The position numbers and the translations under genes are program-made. A stretch of DNA of 13,288 bases, from positions 1 to 13,288 of the forward strand of contig JAFAZU010000601.1 in assembly GCA_019239585.1 (NCBI GenBank), in the 5' to 3' direction. The notes below the pieces were generated by a model that saw only the letters and a program-made list of their open reading frames with translations, had not been told where the DNA came from and made no database searches. Origin of the DNA: Acidobacteriaceae bacterium (GTDB lineage: Bacteria; Acidobacteriota; Terriglobia; Bryobacterales; Bryobacteraceae). Below are positions 1 through 5,842 of this stretch, one piece after another. The first letter of the stretch is position 1. Every line of letters begins with the position of its first letter.

Positions 1-269
1 GCCACTTTGTCGAGAATGGGTAGGTGACGAGGGTGTGTGGGAATGCTGTGGTCCGTTGTGCCAAGAGTCAGGTCAGGACGCCTGACCATTAGACCGCGCT
101 CATGCAATCCCGCAAACGCTTGTGGTGAGGTGACTTCATGCACCAGATGCAAGTCGATATAAATCAGGGGAGGAGCCCCCGGCGGTTCCGCGACAATATG
201 GCTGTCCCAGATTTTTTCAATAATCGTACGCGGCTTACTTCCTGATCCGTATCCGTTCTGCTGTCCCAT
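1..269 (-). CDS. leuC: 3-isopropylmalate dehydratase large subunit (LeuC), N-terminal 89 codons only; cut by the window edge
   Basis: LeuC, with LeuD, is the 4Fe-4S isopropylmalate isomerase converting 2- to 3-isopropylmalate in leucine synthesis (cytoplasm). Reading the minus strand from the ATG at 269 gives a clear LeuC N-terminus: RTIIEKIWDSHIV, then YIDLHLVHEVTSPQAF, then VRRPDLTLGTTDHSIPT, the conserved substrate-side 'T.DH..PT' segment. The iron-sulfur cysteines and most of the roughly 470-residue protein lie beyond position 1. The first 14 or so residues (MGQQNGYGSGS) are polar and probably disordered. An AGGAAG ribosome site (plus 277-283) overlaps the leuB stop codon, only 11 bases separate the two genes, and both are read leftwards, so this is one operon. 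Residues EPPGAPPL form a small proline-rich insertion before the conserved YIDLHLVHEV. Identity is sure; intactness cannot be judged. Confidence 0.93.
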   Translation of the reverse strand, partial: MGQQNGYGSGSKPRTIIEKIWDSHIVAEPPGAPPLIYIDLHLVHEVTSPQAFAGLHERGLMVRRPDLTLGTTDHSIPTHPRHLPILDKV

Positions 270-280
270 TTCAAAACTTC

Positions 281-1390
281 CTATTTACTATTTGCCGCTT
301 TATACGCTGAGAGCGCTTTAGCGACGGCATCGCCCACTTCCGCTGTACTGGCGGGTTTCCCCTCCGGTTTCAGGTCGGCGGTTACCTTCCCACTATTGAG
401 AATTTCCTCGGTAGCCTCATAAATCGCCCGCGCTTCGTCTGTCAAGCCAAAACTATACTCCAGCATGGCCGCAACCGAGCCAATGGCGCCCAGAGGATTG
501 GCTTTGCCTTGGCCTGCAATATCAGGAGCCGATCCGTGCACCGGTTCATAAAGGCCCACAGACGCGCCGGAAGGCCGCTTATCTCCTAACGAAGCAGACG
601 GCAGCATTCCAATGGAACCGGCCAGCACCGCGCCCTCATCGCTCAAGATATCGCCAAACAAGTTTTCTGTCAAAACCACGTCGAATCGCTTCGGGCTGAG
701 TACCAACTGCATGGCGCAGTTATCCACCAGCAGATGATCCAGTTGCACATCACCGTATCCGGAGGCAACCTCCACCACTACTTTGCGCCAAAGCTGCGAG
801 TTTTCAAGCACGTTGGACTTATCCACACTGGTTACCTTCTTGCGGCGCTTCCGGGCCAACTGGAAGGCAACGTGAGACACCCGTTCGATTTCCCGTCGGG
901 TGTAAACCATCGTGTTGACGGCGCGCTCCTCGTTTCCATTGCCGGAAATGCCGCGCGGCGTTCCGTAGTAGAGACCGCCGGTCAGCTCACGAACAATAAT
1001 CATGTCCGCGCCGTCAACCAAGTGGTTCTTCAAAGGCGACGAATTGAGAAGGGCTTTGTAGGAACGCACCGGCCTTAAATTGGCAAACACCTCAAGAGCT
1101 TTCCTGATTTCCAGCAGGCCGCGTTCCGGACGTTTCTCCGGCGGAGCGTTATCGAACTCTGGCAGTCCCACCGCGCCCATAATTGTCGCATCAGCTTCGA
1201 GGGCCAATTTGCGCGTTTCGTCCGGAAACGGCATACCTGTCTGATGAATGGCGACTCCGCCTAAAAGTCCCTCGCTTAAAACCAGTTGATGCCCATACAA
1301 CGACGCCGTTTCTCGTAAGACTTTTAAAGCTTCCGCAGTCACTTCCGTGCCGATCCCATCGCCGGGCAAAACCAGAACATTCAGCTTCAT
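281..1390 (-). CDS. leuB: 3-isopropylmalate dehydrogenase (LeuB)
   Basis: LeuB oxidises and decarboxylates 3-isopropylmalate to 2-ketoisocaproate with NAD+, the third step specific to leucine. The 369-residue length is normal. By alignment from memory with the Thermus enzyme, the substrate arginines are R96, R106 and R134. The catalytic pair is Y141 and K191. The metal-binding aspartates are D223, D247 and D251, in NLFGDILSDEGAVLAGSIGM. The NAD-binding loop is GSAPDIAGQGKANP at about 287-300. No key residue is missing. The ATG shares one base with the leuA stop (TAATG), and no good Shine-Dalgarno site is visible, so translation probably depends on ribosomes finishing leuA. The C-terminal tail (AYKAANSK) is ordinary. 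Tartrate or isocitrate dehydrogenase relatives are excluded by the operon context and by the VRELTGGLYYG signature. Confidence 0.97.
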   Translation of the reverse strand: MKLNVLVLPGDGIGTEVTAEALKVLRETASLYGHQLVLSEGLLGGVAIHQTGMPFPDETRKLALEADATIMGAVGLPEFDNAPPEKRPERGLLEIRKALEVFANLRPVRSYKALLNSSPLKNHLVDGADMIIVRELTGGLYYGTPRGISGNGNEERAVNTMVYTRREIERVSHVAFQLARKRRKKVTSVDKSNVLENSQLWRKVVVEVASGYGDVQLDHLLVDNCAMQLVLSPKRFDVVLTENLFGDILSDEGAVLAGSIGMLPSASLGDKRPSGASVGLYEPVHGSAPDIAGQGKANPLGAIGSVAAMLEYSFGLTDEARAIYEATEEILNSGKVTADLKPEGKPASTAEVGDAVAKALSAYKAANSK

Positions 1391-2565
1391 TAGTGTGCGA
1401 CCGTCTCGTGAACTGCTTTGCCCTGAACAACTGTTTGAATCAAAGCTGAGATCTCGTCGTTTCTTAGCCCCTTCTTGTTATCCGCCAAGGCGGTGAATTG
1501 CCGGTAAACCTGGTCCAGTTCCTCGCGCGACAGCTTGAATCCGAGATCTTCAGCCCGCTTGCTCAAAGCATGACGTCCACTATGTTTCCCGAGCACCAGA
1601 CGACTTTCCGGAACTCCCACGCTGGCGGGGGACATAATCTCGTAAGTGGATTTCTCTTTCAGATAGCCGTCCTGGTGAATACCGGCTTCATGCGCGAAGG
1701 CGTTATCCCCCACAATCGCCTTATTGGGTTGCGGGCCAAAGCAAATGAATTTCGTTAACGTTTGACTGGCGCTGAAAAGCTTTTCCGTTTGAATTTTTGT
1801 CTCAAAAGGCAATTGGTCGTGGCGAACTTTCATGGCCATTACAACCTCTTCCAAAGCGGCATTGCCGGCCCGTTCGCCAATCCCGTTAATCGTGCATTCG
1901 ATCTGCCGCGCTCCTGCCTTTATAGCGGCCAGCGAGTTCGCCACCGCCAAACCCAGGTCATCATGGCAATGGACGCTAACGGTGGCGCGGTCTCCCAGAG
2001 CTTTCACCATGCGGCCAATTAAGGCGCCATATTCTTCCGGGACGGAGTAGCCCACTGTATCAGGCAAATTTACCGTACGAGCGCCTGCTTCCACTACTGC
2101 CTGACAAACCTTTTGAAGAAAGTCGATGTCGGTGCGGGTTGCGTCCTCGGCGGAAAACTCCACATCATCGGTATAATTCCGTGCCAGAGTCACAGCGGCA
2201 ATCGCATCGTCCAGCATCTGTTCGCGGCTCCTGCGGAGCTTGTGCTTCAAGTGAATATCGCTGGTGGCGATAAAAGTATGAATTCGTGGTCGTTTTGCGC
2301 GCTCCAGCGCCTCCGCCGCGCGTTGAACATCGCCCGTGCAGGCGCGAGCTAAGGCCGCCACCTGGACCCAGGGAAACTGGCGGCTTACTGCCCGAACCGC
2401 CTCAAAATCGCCTTCGGAAGCGATCGGGAACCCAGCTTCCAGAACATCAACACCCAGGTCGACCAGTTTGGCGGCAACTTCCAGCTTTTCCGGCATTGTC
2501 ATGCTGCATCCAGGAGATTGCTCCCCATCACGAAGTGTTGTGTCAAAGATGTAAACTCGATTCAA
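1390..2565 (-). CDS. leuA: 2-isopropylmalate synthase (LeuA), short form without the C-terminal regulatory domain
   Basis: LeuA condenses acetyl-CoA with 2-ketoisovalerate, the committed leucine step. The DRE-TIM barrel is intact: FDTTLRDGEQSPG at 7-19 (R12, metal D13), FSAEDATRTD at 137-146, SVHCHDDLGLAVAN at 197-210 (metal H199, H201), NGIGERAGNAALEE at 227-240, and the subdomain sequence HEAGIHQDGYLK at 292-303. The protein is 391 residues and stops just after the ADNKKGLRNDEISALI segment, where usual LeuA proteins (about 500 residues or more) continue into the leucine-binding dimer domain. leuB follows at once, so no broken remnant of that domain is present. The start is TTG at 2565: AGGAG sits 6 bases upstream (plus 2572-2576), and any internal ATG would remove the catalytic DTTLRDGEQ motif. 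Homocitrate or citramalate synthase is less likely given the leuB and leuC neighbours. Confidence 0.93.
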   Translation of the reverse strand: MNRVYIFDTTLRDGEQSPGCSMTMPEKLEVAAKLVDLGVDVLEAGFPIASEGDFEAVRAVSRQFPWVQVAALARACTGDVQRAAEALERAKRPRIHTFIATSDIHLKHKLRRSREQMLDDAIAAVTLARNYTDDVEFSAEDATRTDIDFLQKVCQAVVEAGARTVNLPDTVGYSVPEEYGALIGRMVKALGDRATVSVHCHDDLGLAVANSLAAIKAGARQIECTINGIGERAGNAALEEVVMAMKVRHDQLPFETKIQTEKLFSASQTLTKFICFGPQPNKAIVGDNAFAHEAGIHQDGYLKEKSTYEIMSPASVGVPESRLVLGKHSGRHALSKRAEDLGFKLSREELDQVYRQFTALADNKKGLRNDEISALIQTVVQGKAVHETVAH

Positions 2566-2614
2566 TCTATACTCCTGGAGGAAGGATGACTCTATCGTAA
2601 ATTGAGTTATATTA

Positions 2615-2643
2615 ATTATGCAAATTTATACTTATGCAGTTCA
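2615..2643 (-). promoter_or_regulatory. Possible leuA promoter
   Basis: On the minus strand a CATAAT -10 hexamer (plus 2615-2620) lies 17 bases from TGAACT (plus 2638-2643), a 3/6 match to the -35 consensus. Transcription would begin near 2608, leaving about 43 untranslated bases before the TTG start. The -35 lies inside the 2630-2651 dyad. A second, weaker candidate is TTGCAT (plus 2618-2623) with TACGAT (plus 2594-2599). This is consensus matching only. Confidence 0.35.
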
Positions 2644-2651
2644 GTATAAGT
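2630..2651. promoter_or_regulatory. Dyad between divergent leuA and lysR; candidate LysR-type operator
   Basis: ACTTAT (2630-2635) and ATAAGT (2646-2651) form a perfect inverted repeat around a 10-base centre. An overlapping ATAC (2628-2631)/GTAT (2644-2647) pair has nearly the same centre. LysR-type regulators usually bind interrupted dyads with AT-rich arms near the shared control region of a divergently read target. This one overlaps the -35 zone of both predicted promoters, which fits control of leuA together with self-repression. The binding partner is inferred. Confidence 0.45.
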
Positions 2652-2657
2652 TATAAT
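2652..2657 (+). promoter_or_regulatory. Predicted -10 element of the lysR gene
   Basis: A perfect TATAAT stands here, 31 bases before the ATG at 2689. The -35 position holds only a poor match (TACTTA, 2629-2634, 17-base spacer), which overlaps the dyad. A weak -35 would suit an activated or self-controlled promoter. Confidence 0.4.
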
Positions 2658-2688
2658 CATATGATAAACGCCTCGGTGGGTGGGCGTT

Positions 2689-3600
2689 ATGGAACTCTAT
2701 CCTTTAAAAGTTTTCCTGACAGTTGCGACGGAGCGCAGCTTTTCACGAGCTGGTGAAAAACTATTACGTACTCAGCCAGCTATCTCCATAGCCATTCAAC
2801 GACTTGAGAGCGATCTGAAAGAGAAACTGATTGATCGATCCGGTCGCGAGTTGTTGCTGACGGATGCAGGGCGGGTAGTGCTGGAGTATGCACGGCGGTT
2901 TCAGAATCTAGAGTCTGATCTAGAGAATGCCCTGCGTGAGTTAAAAGACAATTACGCGGGCAGGCTGGTTATTGGCGCGAACGAAAGTACAAGCCTGTAT
3001 CTGATTCAACACATTGAGCAGTACCGGCGCTTGTTTCCCAAAGTGAAAGTACAAGTCAGACGCGCAGAATCGAGCAAGATTCCGTCTCAGTTGCTGGATG
3101 GGGAGCTTGAGCTGGGAGTAATCAGCTACGACCCGGCAGACGAGCATCTGTCTTCGCAAGTGATTTACACAGACCGATTGGCCTTCGTGGTTTCGCCGGA
3201 GCATCGTTTTGCGCACCGCGATGAGATCTCTATTGCGGAGCTGGACATGGAAACTTTCATTGCCCACAATGTCCTTTCTCCTTATCGCGACGTTGTCATT
3301 CGTGAGTTTCAACGTCACAAGGTGCCGTTGAACATGGATGTTGAGATGCCGACCGTTGAAACCATCCGGCGTCTGGTTCAGCATAATGAGGGCGTAGCTT
3401 TTCTTCCCAGGATGTGCGTGGAACAGGAGATCGATCAGGGGCTGCTGCATGAAATCCGGGTAAAAGAGTTGAGCGCGGAACGTAAAATCCGTCTGGTTTA
3501 CCCGGCACGAAGAGCCCTCAGCCATGCCGCAAAAGCGTTTCTCGAAGTGGTCAAGAAAGCTAGCAGTGTTGAGCCTGAGCCGGTACAGGAAATAGCGTGA
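2689..3600 (+). CDS. LysR-family transcriptional regulator
   Basis: The protein (303 residues from the ATG) has the standard LysR layout. A winged helix-turn-helix fills about residues 1-60, with FLTVATERSFSRAGEKLL and TQPAISIAIQRLESDL (recognition helix) followed by the LLTDAGRVVLEYA hinge. A periplasmic-binding-protein-like sensor domain runs from about 88 (GRLVIGANES) to 295, with LDGELELGVIS and VSPEHRFAHRDEIS as typical stretches. It probably binds DNA in the 123-base region shared with leuA; its co-inducer is not identifiable from sequence. The ATG at 2689 is preferred over a GTG at 2680 because the conserved family start falls near it and GGTGGG lies just upstream. The stop overlaps the next gene's start (GTGA), so the two proteins are made together. 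A role in leucine or amino-acid control is inferred from position only. Confidence 0.93.
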   Translation: MELYPLKVFLTVATERSFSRAGEKLLRTQPAISIAIQRLESDLKEKLIDRSGRELLLTDAGRVVLEYARRFQNLESDLENALRELKDNYAGRLVIGANESTSLYLIQHIEQYRRLFPKVKVQVRRAESSKIPSQLLDGELELGVISYDPADEHLSSQVIYTDRLAFVVSPEHRFAHRDEISIAELDMETFIAHNVLSPYRDVVIREFQRHKVPLNMDVEMPTVETIRRLVQHNEGVAFLPRMCVEQEIDQGLLHEIRVKELSAERKIRLVYPARRALSHAAKAFLEVVKKASSVEPEPVQEIA

Positions 3601-4688
3601 GCTCCGGCGGTCCCGTGCCGCAGGAATTTTCGGTTGCAGTCGTGGGCGGCGGTATTATTGGCCTGTCGATTGCTTGGCGACTGGCGCAGTCAGGCTGGAC
3701 GGTTGCTATTTTTGACAAGTGCGCAGCCGGGGGCGAGGCGAGTTGGGCAGGTGCTGGTATGCTGGCGCCCGGCGGTGAGTTCGAAGAAGTATCCCGCTTA
3801 ACCGAGCTTGCCATCGAATCCAGGCGGGAGTACCAGCCGTTTGTCCGGGAGCTGGAAGCGGAATCAGATACTGCCATCGATTTTGGAGAGTGCGGCGCTT
3901 TGGATCTGGCCTTTTCAGGGGAAGAATTGAAGGCTCTGGACGAACGGGCACGCGGACAAAGCGCAATCGGAATCCATTCCAAAGCGCTGGAGCTTTCACA
4001 GGTTTATGCGTTCTGGCCACGCATCCGTCGGGACACTTTAGCCGGAGCGCGCTTCTACCCGGATGATGCTGTCGTCAACCCGCGCGATGTTGTATACGCC
4101 TTGAAAATTGCTTGCCGGAAACGCGGTGTCCGCATCGCAGAACATTGCGGAGTACAACGCCTTGCCATCAGTGAAAACAGCGTGACAATCGAAACGGAGG
4201 AAGGCAGCGCGGAATACAGGGCGGTAGTTGTTGCCGCAGGAGCCTGGAGCAGTCAGCTTGCGGTCGGGGGTGTACCGGATCTGCCAAGCGCGCGACCAGT
4301 GAAAGGGCAGCTAATCGGGTATCGCCAGCCTGCGGGAACCTGCGCCACCATTGTCCGGCATGGGAGTTTCTACTTTTTGCAGCGGGCGAATGGGCTGATG
4401 ATCGCCGGAGCATCCGTGGAGCACAGCGGATTTAATCGTGAGATCCGTCCAACTATAACGGAGCAGCTGGCAAAGCAGGCCGGTTTGGTATTTCCGCACC
4501 TGGATGAGACCACCCCATCAGAGGTATGGGTCGGGTTCCGGCCGGGAGGGGAAGAATTGCAGATCCGCTCGTGGCACTCTCCCCGTCTGTACCTTGCTTA
4601 CGGCCACTACCGGAACGGTATTTTACTAGCTCCCGTCACCGCCAAAGCCATTACAACCGAACTCAACGCCAATTTACAAAAGCCGTAG
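3597..4688 (+). CDS. thiO: FAD-dependent glycine oxidase-like protein (ThiO / DAO family)
   Basis: Proteins of this type oxidise glycine or other small amines to an imine with H2O2 release; in thiamine synthesis ThiO supplies the dehydroglycine for the thiazole ring. The 363-residue protein has the FAD dinucleotide fold VVGGGIIGLSIAW (15-27) and ASWAGAGMLAP (48-58). R315 sits in GFRPGGEE, where the family keeps its substrate-carboxylate arginine. The GHYRNGILLAPVTA signature is at 336-349. The GTG start overlaps the lysR stop by 4 bases, with AGGA nearby, so expression is coupled to the regulator. No thiS, thiG or other thiamine gene and no TPP riboswitch is visible here, so a broader amino-acid oxidase role is possible. 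Its last 26 bases overlap the convergent kinase gene. Family is sure; the exact substrate is not. Confidence 0.85.
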   Translation: MSSGGPVPQEFSVAVVGGGIIGLSIAWRLAQSGWTVAIFDKCAAGGEASWAGAGMLAPGGEFEEVSRLTELAIESRREYQPFVRELEAESDTAIDFGECGALDLAFSGEELKALDERARGQSAIGIHSKALELSQVYAFWPRIRRDTLAGARFYPDDAVVNPRDVVYALKIACRKRGVRIAEHCGVQRLAISENSVTIETEEGSAEYRAVVVAAGAWSSQLAVGGVPDLPSARPVKGQLIGYRQPAGTCATIVRHGSFYFLQRANGLMIAGASVEHSGFNREIRPTITEQLAKQAGLVFPHLDETTPSEVWVGFRPGGEELQIRSWHSPRLYLAYGHYRNGILLAPVTAKAITTELNANLQKP

Positions 4689-5496
4689 TGCGCTTTTGCC
4701 GGGCCTCGGAGAGCAAGGATCCCACGCGCGTTCTCCGCTTGAGAAGATTTTCGAGCAATCTTTCTAATTGGTCTCCGTCTTCCTGGACCCAAACGCTGGG
4801 AATCTGCTTCCATGCCGTATCAATTACCTCGACGGGAAAATTCTCTATCATAGAGAGCCAAGGCTGAAAGGAATCGAGTGAAAGTACTTCGTCATAAACG
4901 GAAGTACGAAAGTACAGCCCTTGAATGGGTGAGTCCTGAAATTCCCAGCTCGCGCCATTAAAGGCAAAGCCGTGATCGATCATATGGGCAAAGAAGCCCA
5001 CCCGCGCGGGTGATTCACCTTTCAGCGGAGTCCAGGTCTTCGCCCGCGCCCGGAAGAATACTGCCTGGCGGGAGTCGGCATTGCCCACCCACTTATCGAA
5101 AACCAGGATTCCGAGAAAGTCTAGGCGGTTCTCTACTTTTCCGAGCAGCTTGTCAGGCAGAAAATCGTAAATCGCGACCCGGTCGGGATGAACCGCCAGT
5201 CGGGAACCGAAGTGGAAGCCTGCTGGAACCGGCTCGCGTTTGGAGCCGAGAGAAAGGTACAGGTCAGGGTTGGACGCAACAAAATCTTCCGTTAACTCAA
5301 TGATGGCCGTATCGGGCACATGAATTTGAAGGTATCGTAAAAAGGCCCCGGCCAGCCATTCATTGATGAGAATACGGCGGTGTTGCGGATTGTTTGTAAA
5401 CTTAACAACATAGAAGTTGCCGTCTTCCCCTTCCATTAAATGAGCCTGTGCGCCGCCGCGCATTTTTCGGATCAGCCTACAGGCACGTATCGGCAT
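4663..5496 (-). CDS. HipA-like kinase family protein (stand-alone, 277 aa)
   Basis: This looks like the short HipA-related kinase family found as single genes, not the roughly 440-residue HipA toxin. Visible elements are an N-terminal RKMRGGAQAHL (10-20, glycine-rich nucleotide loop) and YVVKF with K32 as the likely ATP-anchoring lysine. NEW at 45-47 holds a probable partner glutamate. FDKWVGNADSRQ at 133-144 is the catalytic-loop equivalent, with D134, N139 and D141. IDHGFAF at 173-179 has D174 as the probable metal aspartate. The C-terminal third is helical and charged. No HipB-like helix-turn-helix gene adjoins it, so a classical toxin-antitoxin pair is not supported. Its 3' end overlaps thiO tail to tail by 26 bases. 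The ATG at 5496 has a poor ribosome site, but the residues after it match the family start as I remember it. The substrate is unknown. Confidence 0.75.
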   Translation of the reverse strand: MPIRACRLIRKMRGGAQAHLMEGEDGNFYVVKFTNNPQHRRILINEWLAGAFLRYLQIHVPDTAIIELTEDFVASNPDLYLSLGSKREPVPAGFHFGSRLAVHPDRVAIYDFLPDKLLGKVENRLDFLGILVFDKWVGNADSRQAVFFRARAKTWTPLKGESPARVGFFAHMIDHGFAFNGASWEFQDSPIQGLYFRTSVYDEVLSLDSFQPWLSMIENFPVEVIDTAWKQIPSVWVQEDGDQLERLLENLLKRRTRVGSLLSEARQKRTTAFVNWR

Positions 5497-5576
5497 GGGC
5501 GGGAAATGCCAGGATAGCGGATGCGAAAATCAGGGTGGACTAGCAAGCACATACCAGGAGGAATAAACTTTCAGCT

Positions 5577-5786
5577 ATGCCTGAAGAGACCACAGAGAAG
5601 CAGGAACCGAAGAATACGGATGAGATCGCGCTGGAACTCATGAAGTTCATTGCGGTAACAACCGGTTATGGGAAAGGAACCCCCGCGGCAGGCTTTGCCG
5701 GAAAGGGGCAACGCTCCAGCGAAGAATACGCCGATTCTTTGCTGGAACTGTTTGAACGCTGCCGCTCTGCTGTTCGCAAAGCTTAA
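5577..5786 (+). CDS. Small conserved-looking hypothetical protein, 69 aa
   Basis: I do not recognise a named family. The protein starts with a charged, flexible stretch (PEETTEKQEPKNTDE). A helix follows (IALELMKFIAVTT), then a glycine-rich turn (GYGKGTPAAGFAGKG), then a second amphipathic helix (SEEYADSLLELFERCRSAV). That helix-turn-helix composition and the sensible codon use argue for a real gene. A strong AGGAGG lies at 5556-5561, but it ends 15 bases before the ATG at 5577, longer than usual, and no in-frame start lies between. An ATG at 5640 would drop the first helix. The gene is read away from the HipA-like kinase across 80 bases, so the two may share control signals. No membrane segment or signal peptide is present. 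It ends at a hairpin shared with the next, convergent gene. Confidence 0.65.
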   Translation: MPEETTEKQEPKNTDEIALELMKFIAVTTGYGKGTPAAGFAGKGQRSSEEYADSLLELFERCRSAVRKA

Positions 5787-5802
5787 GCGCCTGCTAATGA
5801 AC

Positions 5803-5830
5803 GCTAGGCATAGTTGAACCTATGCCTAGC
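5803..5830. terminator. Perfect 11-bp hairpin between convergent genes (bidirectional transcription stop)
   Basis: GCTAGGCATAG (5803-5813) pairs with CTATGCCTAGC (5820-5830) across a 6-base loop. It fills the 56-base gap between the 69-aa gene and the KKAPA-repeat gene, which point at each other. No run of T follows on either strand, so it is not a textbook intrinsic terminator. It could stall polymerase, protect 3' ends of both transcripts, or act with Rho. Confidence 0.6.
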
Positions 5831-5842
5831 AGATCGTAATCT

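Noticed and set aside
734..1078. Plus-strand frames across leuB and leuA
   Set aside because: Shadow frames opposite conserved biosynthetic genes, without start signals.
2566..2688. Leucine leader peptide attenuator or T-box before leuA
   Set aside because: The leader is only about 45 bases, with no leucine-codon run and no T-box motif or terminator hairpin.
2941..3525. 194-residue open frame antisense to lysR
   Set aside because: It lies wholly opposite a clear LysR gene, has no ribosome site, and its sequence resembles no protein.
3560..3982. 140-residue open frame antisense to thiO
   Set aside because: Mirror of the FAD-domain coding region; low-complexity Ser/Ala/Pro content and no start signals.
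4663..5496. HipAB toxin-antitoxin locus
   Set aside because: No HipB-like DNA-binding gene is adjacent and the protein is much shorter than HipA toxins; the small divergent protein has no helix-turn-helix that I can see.
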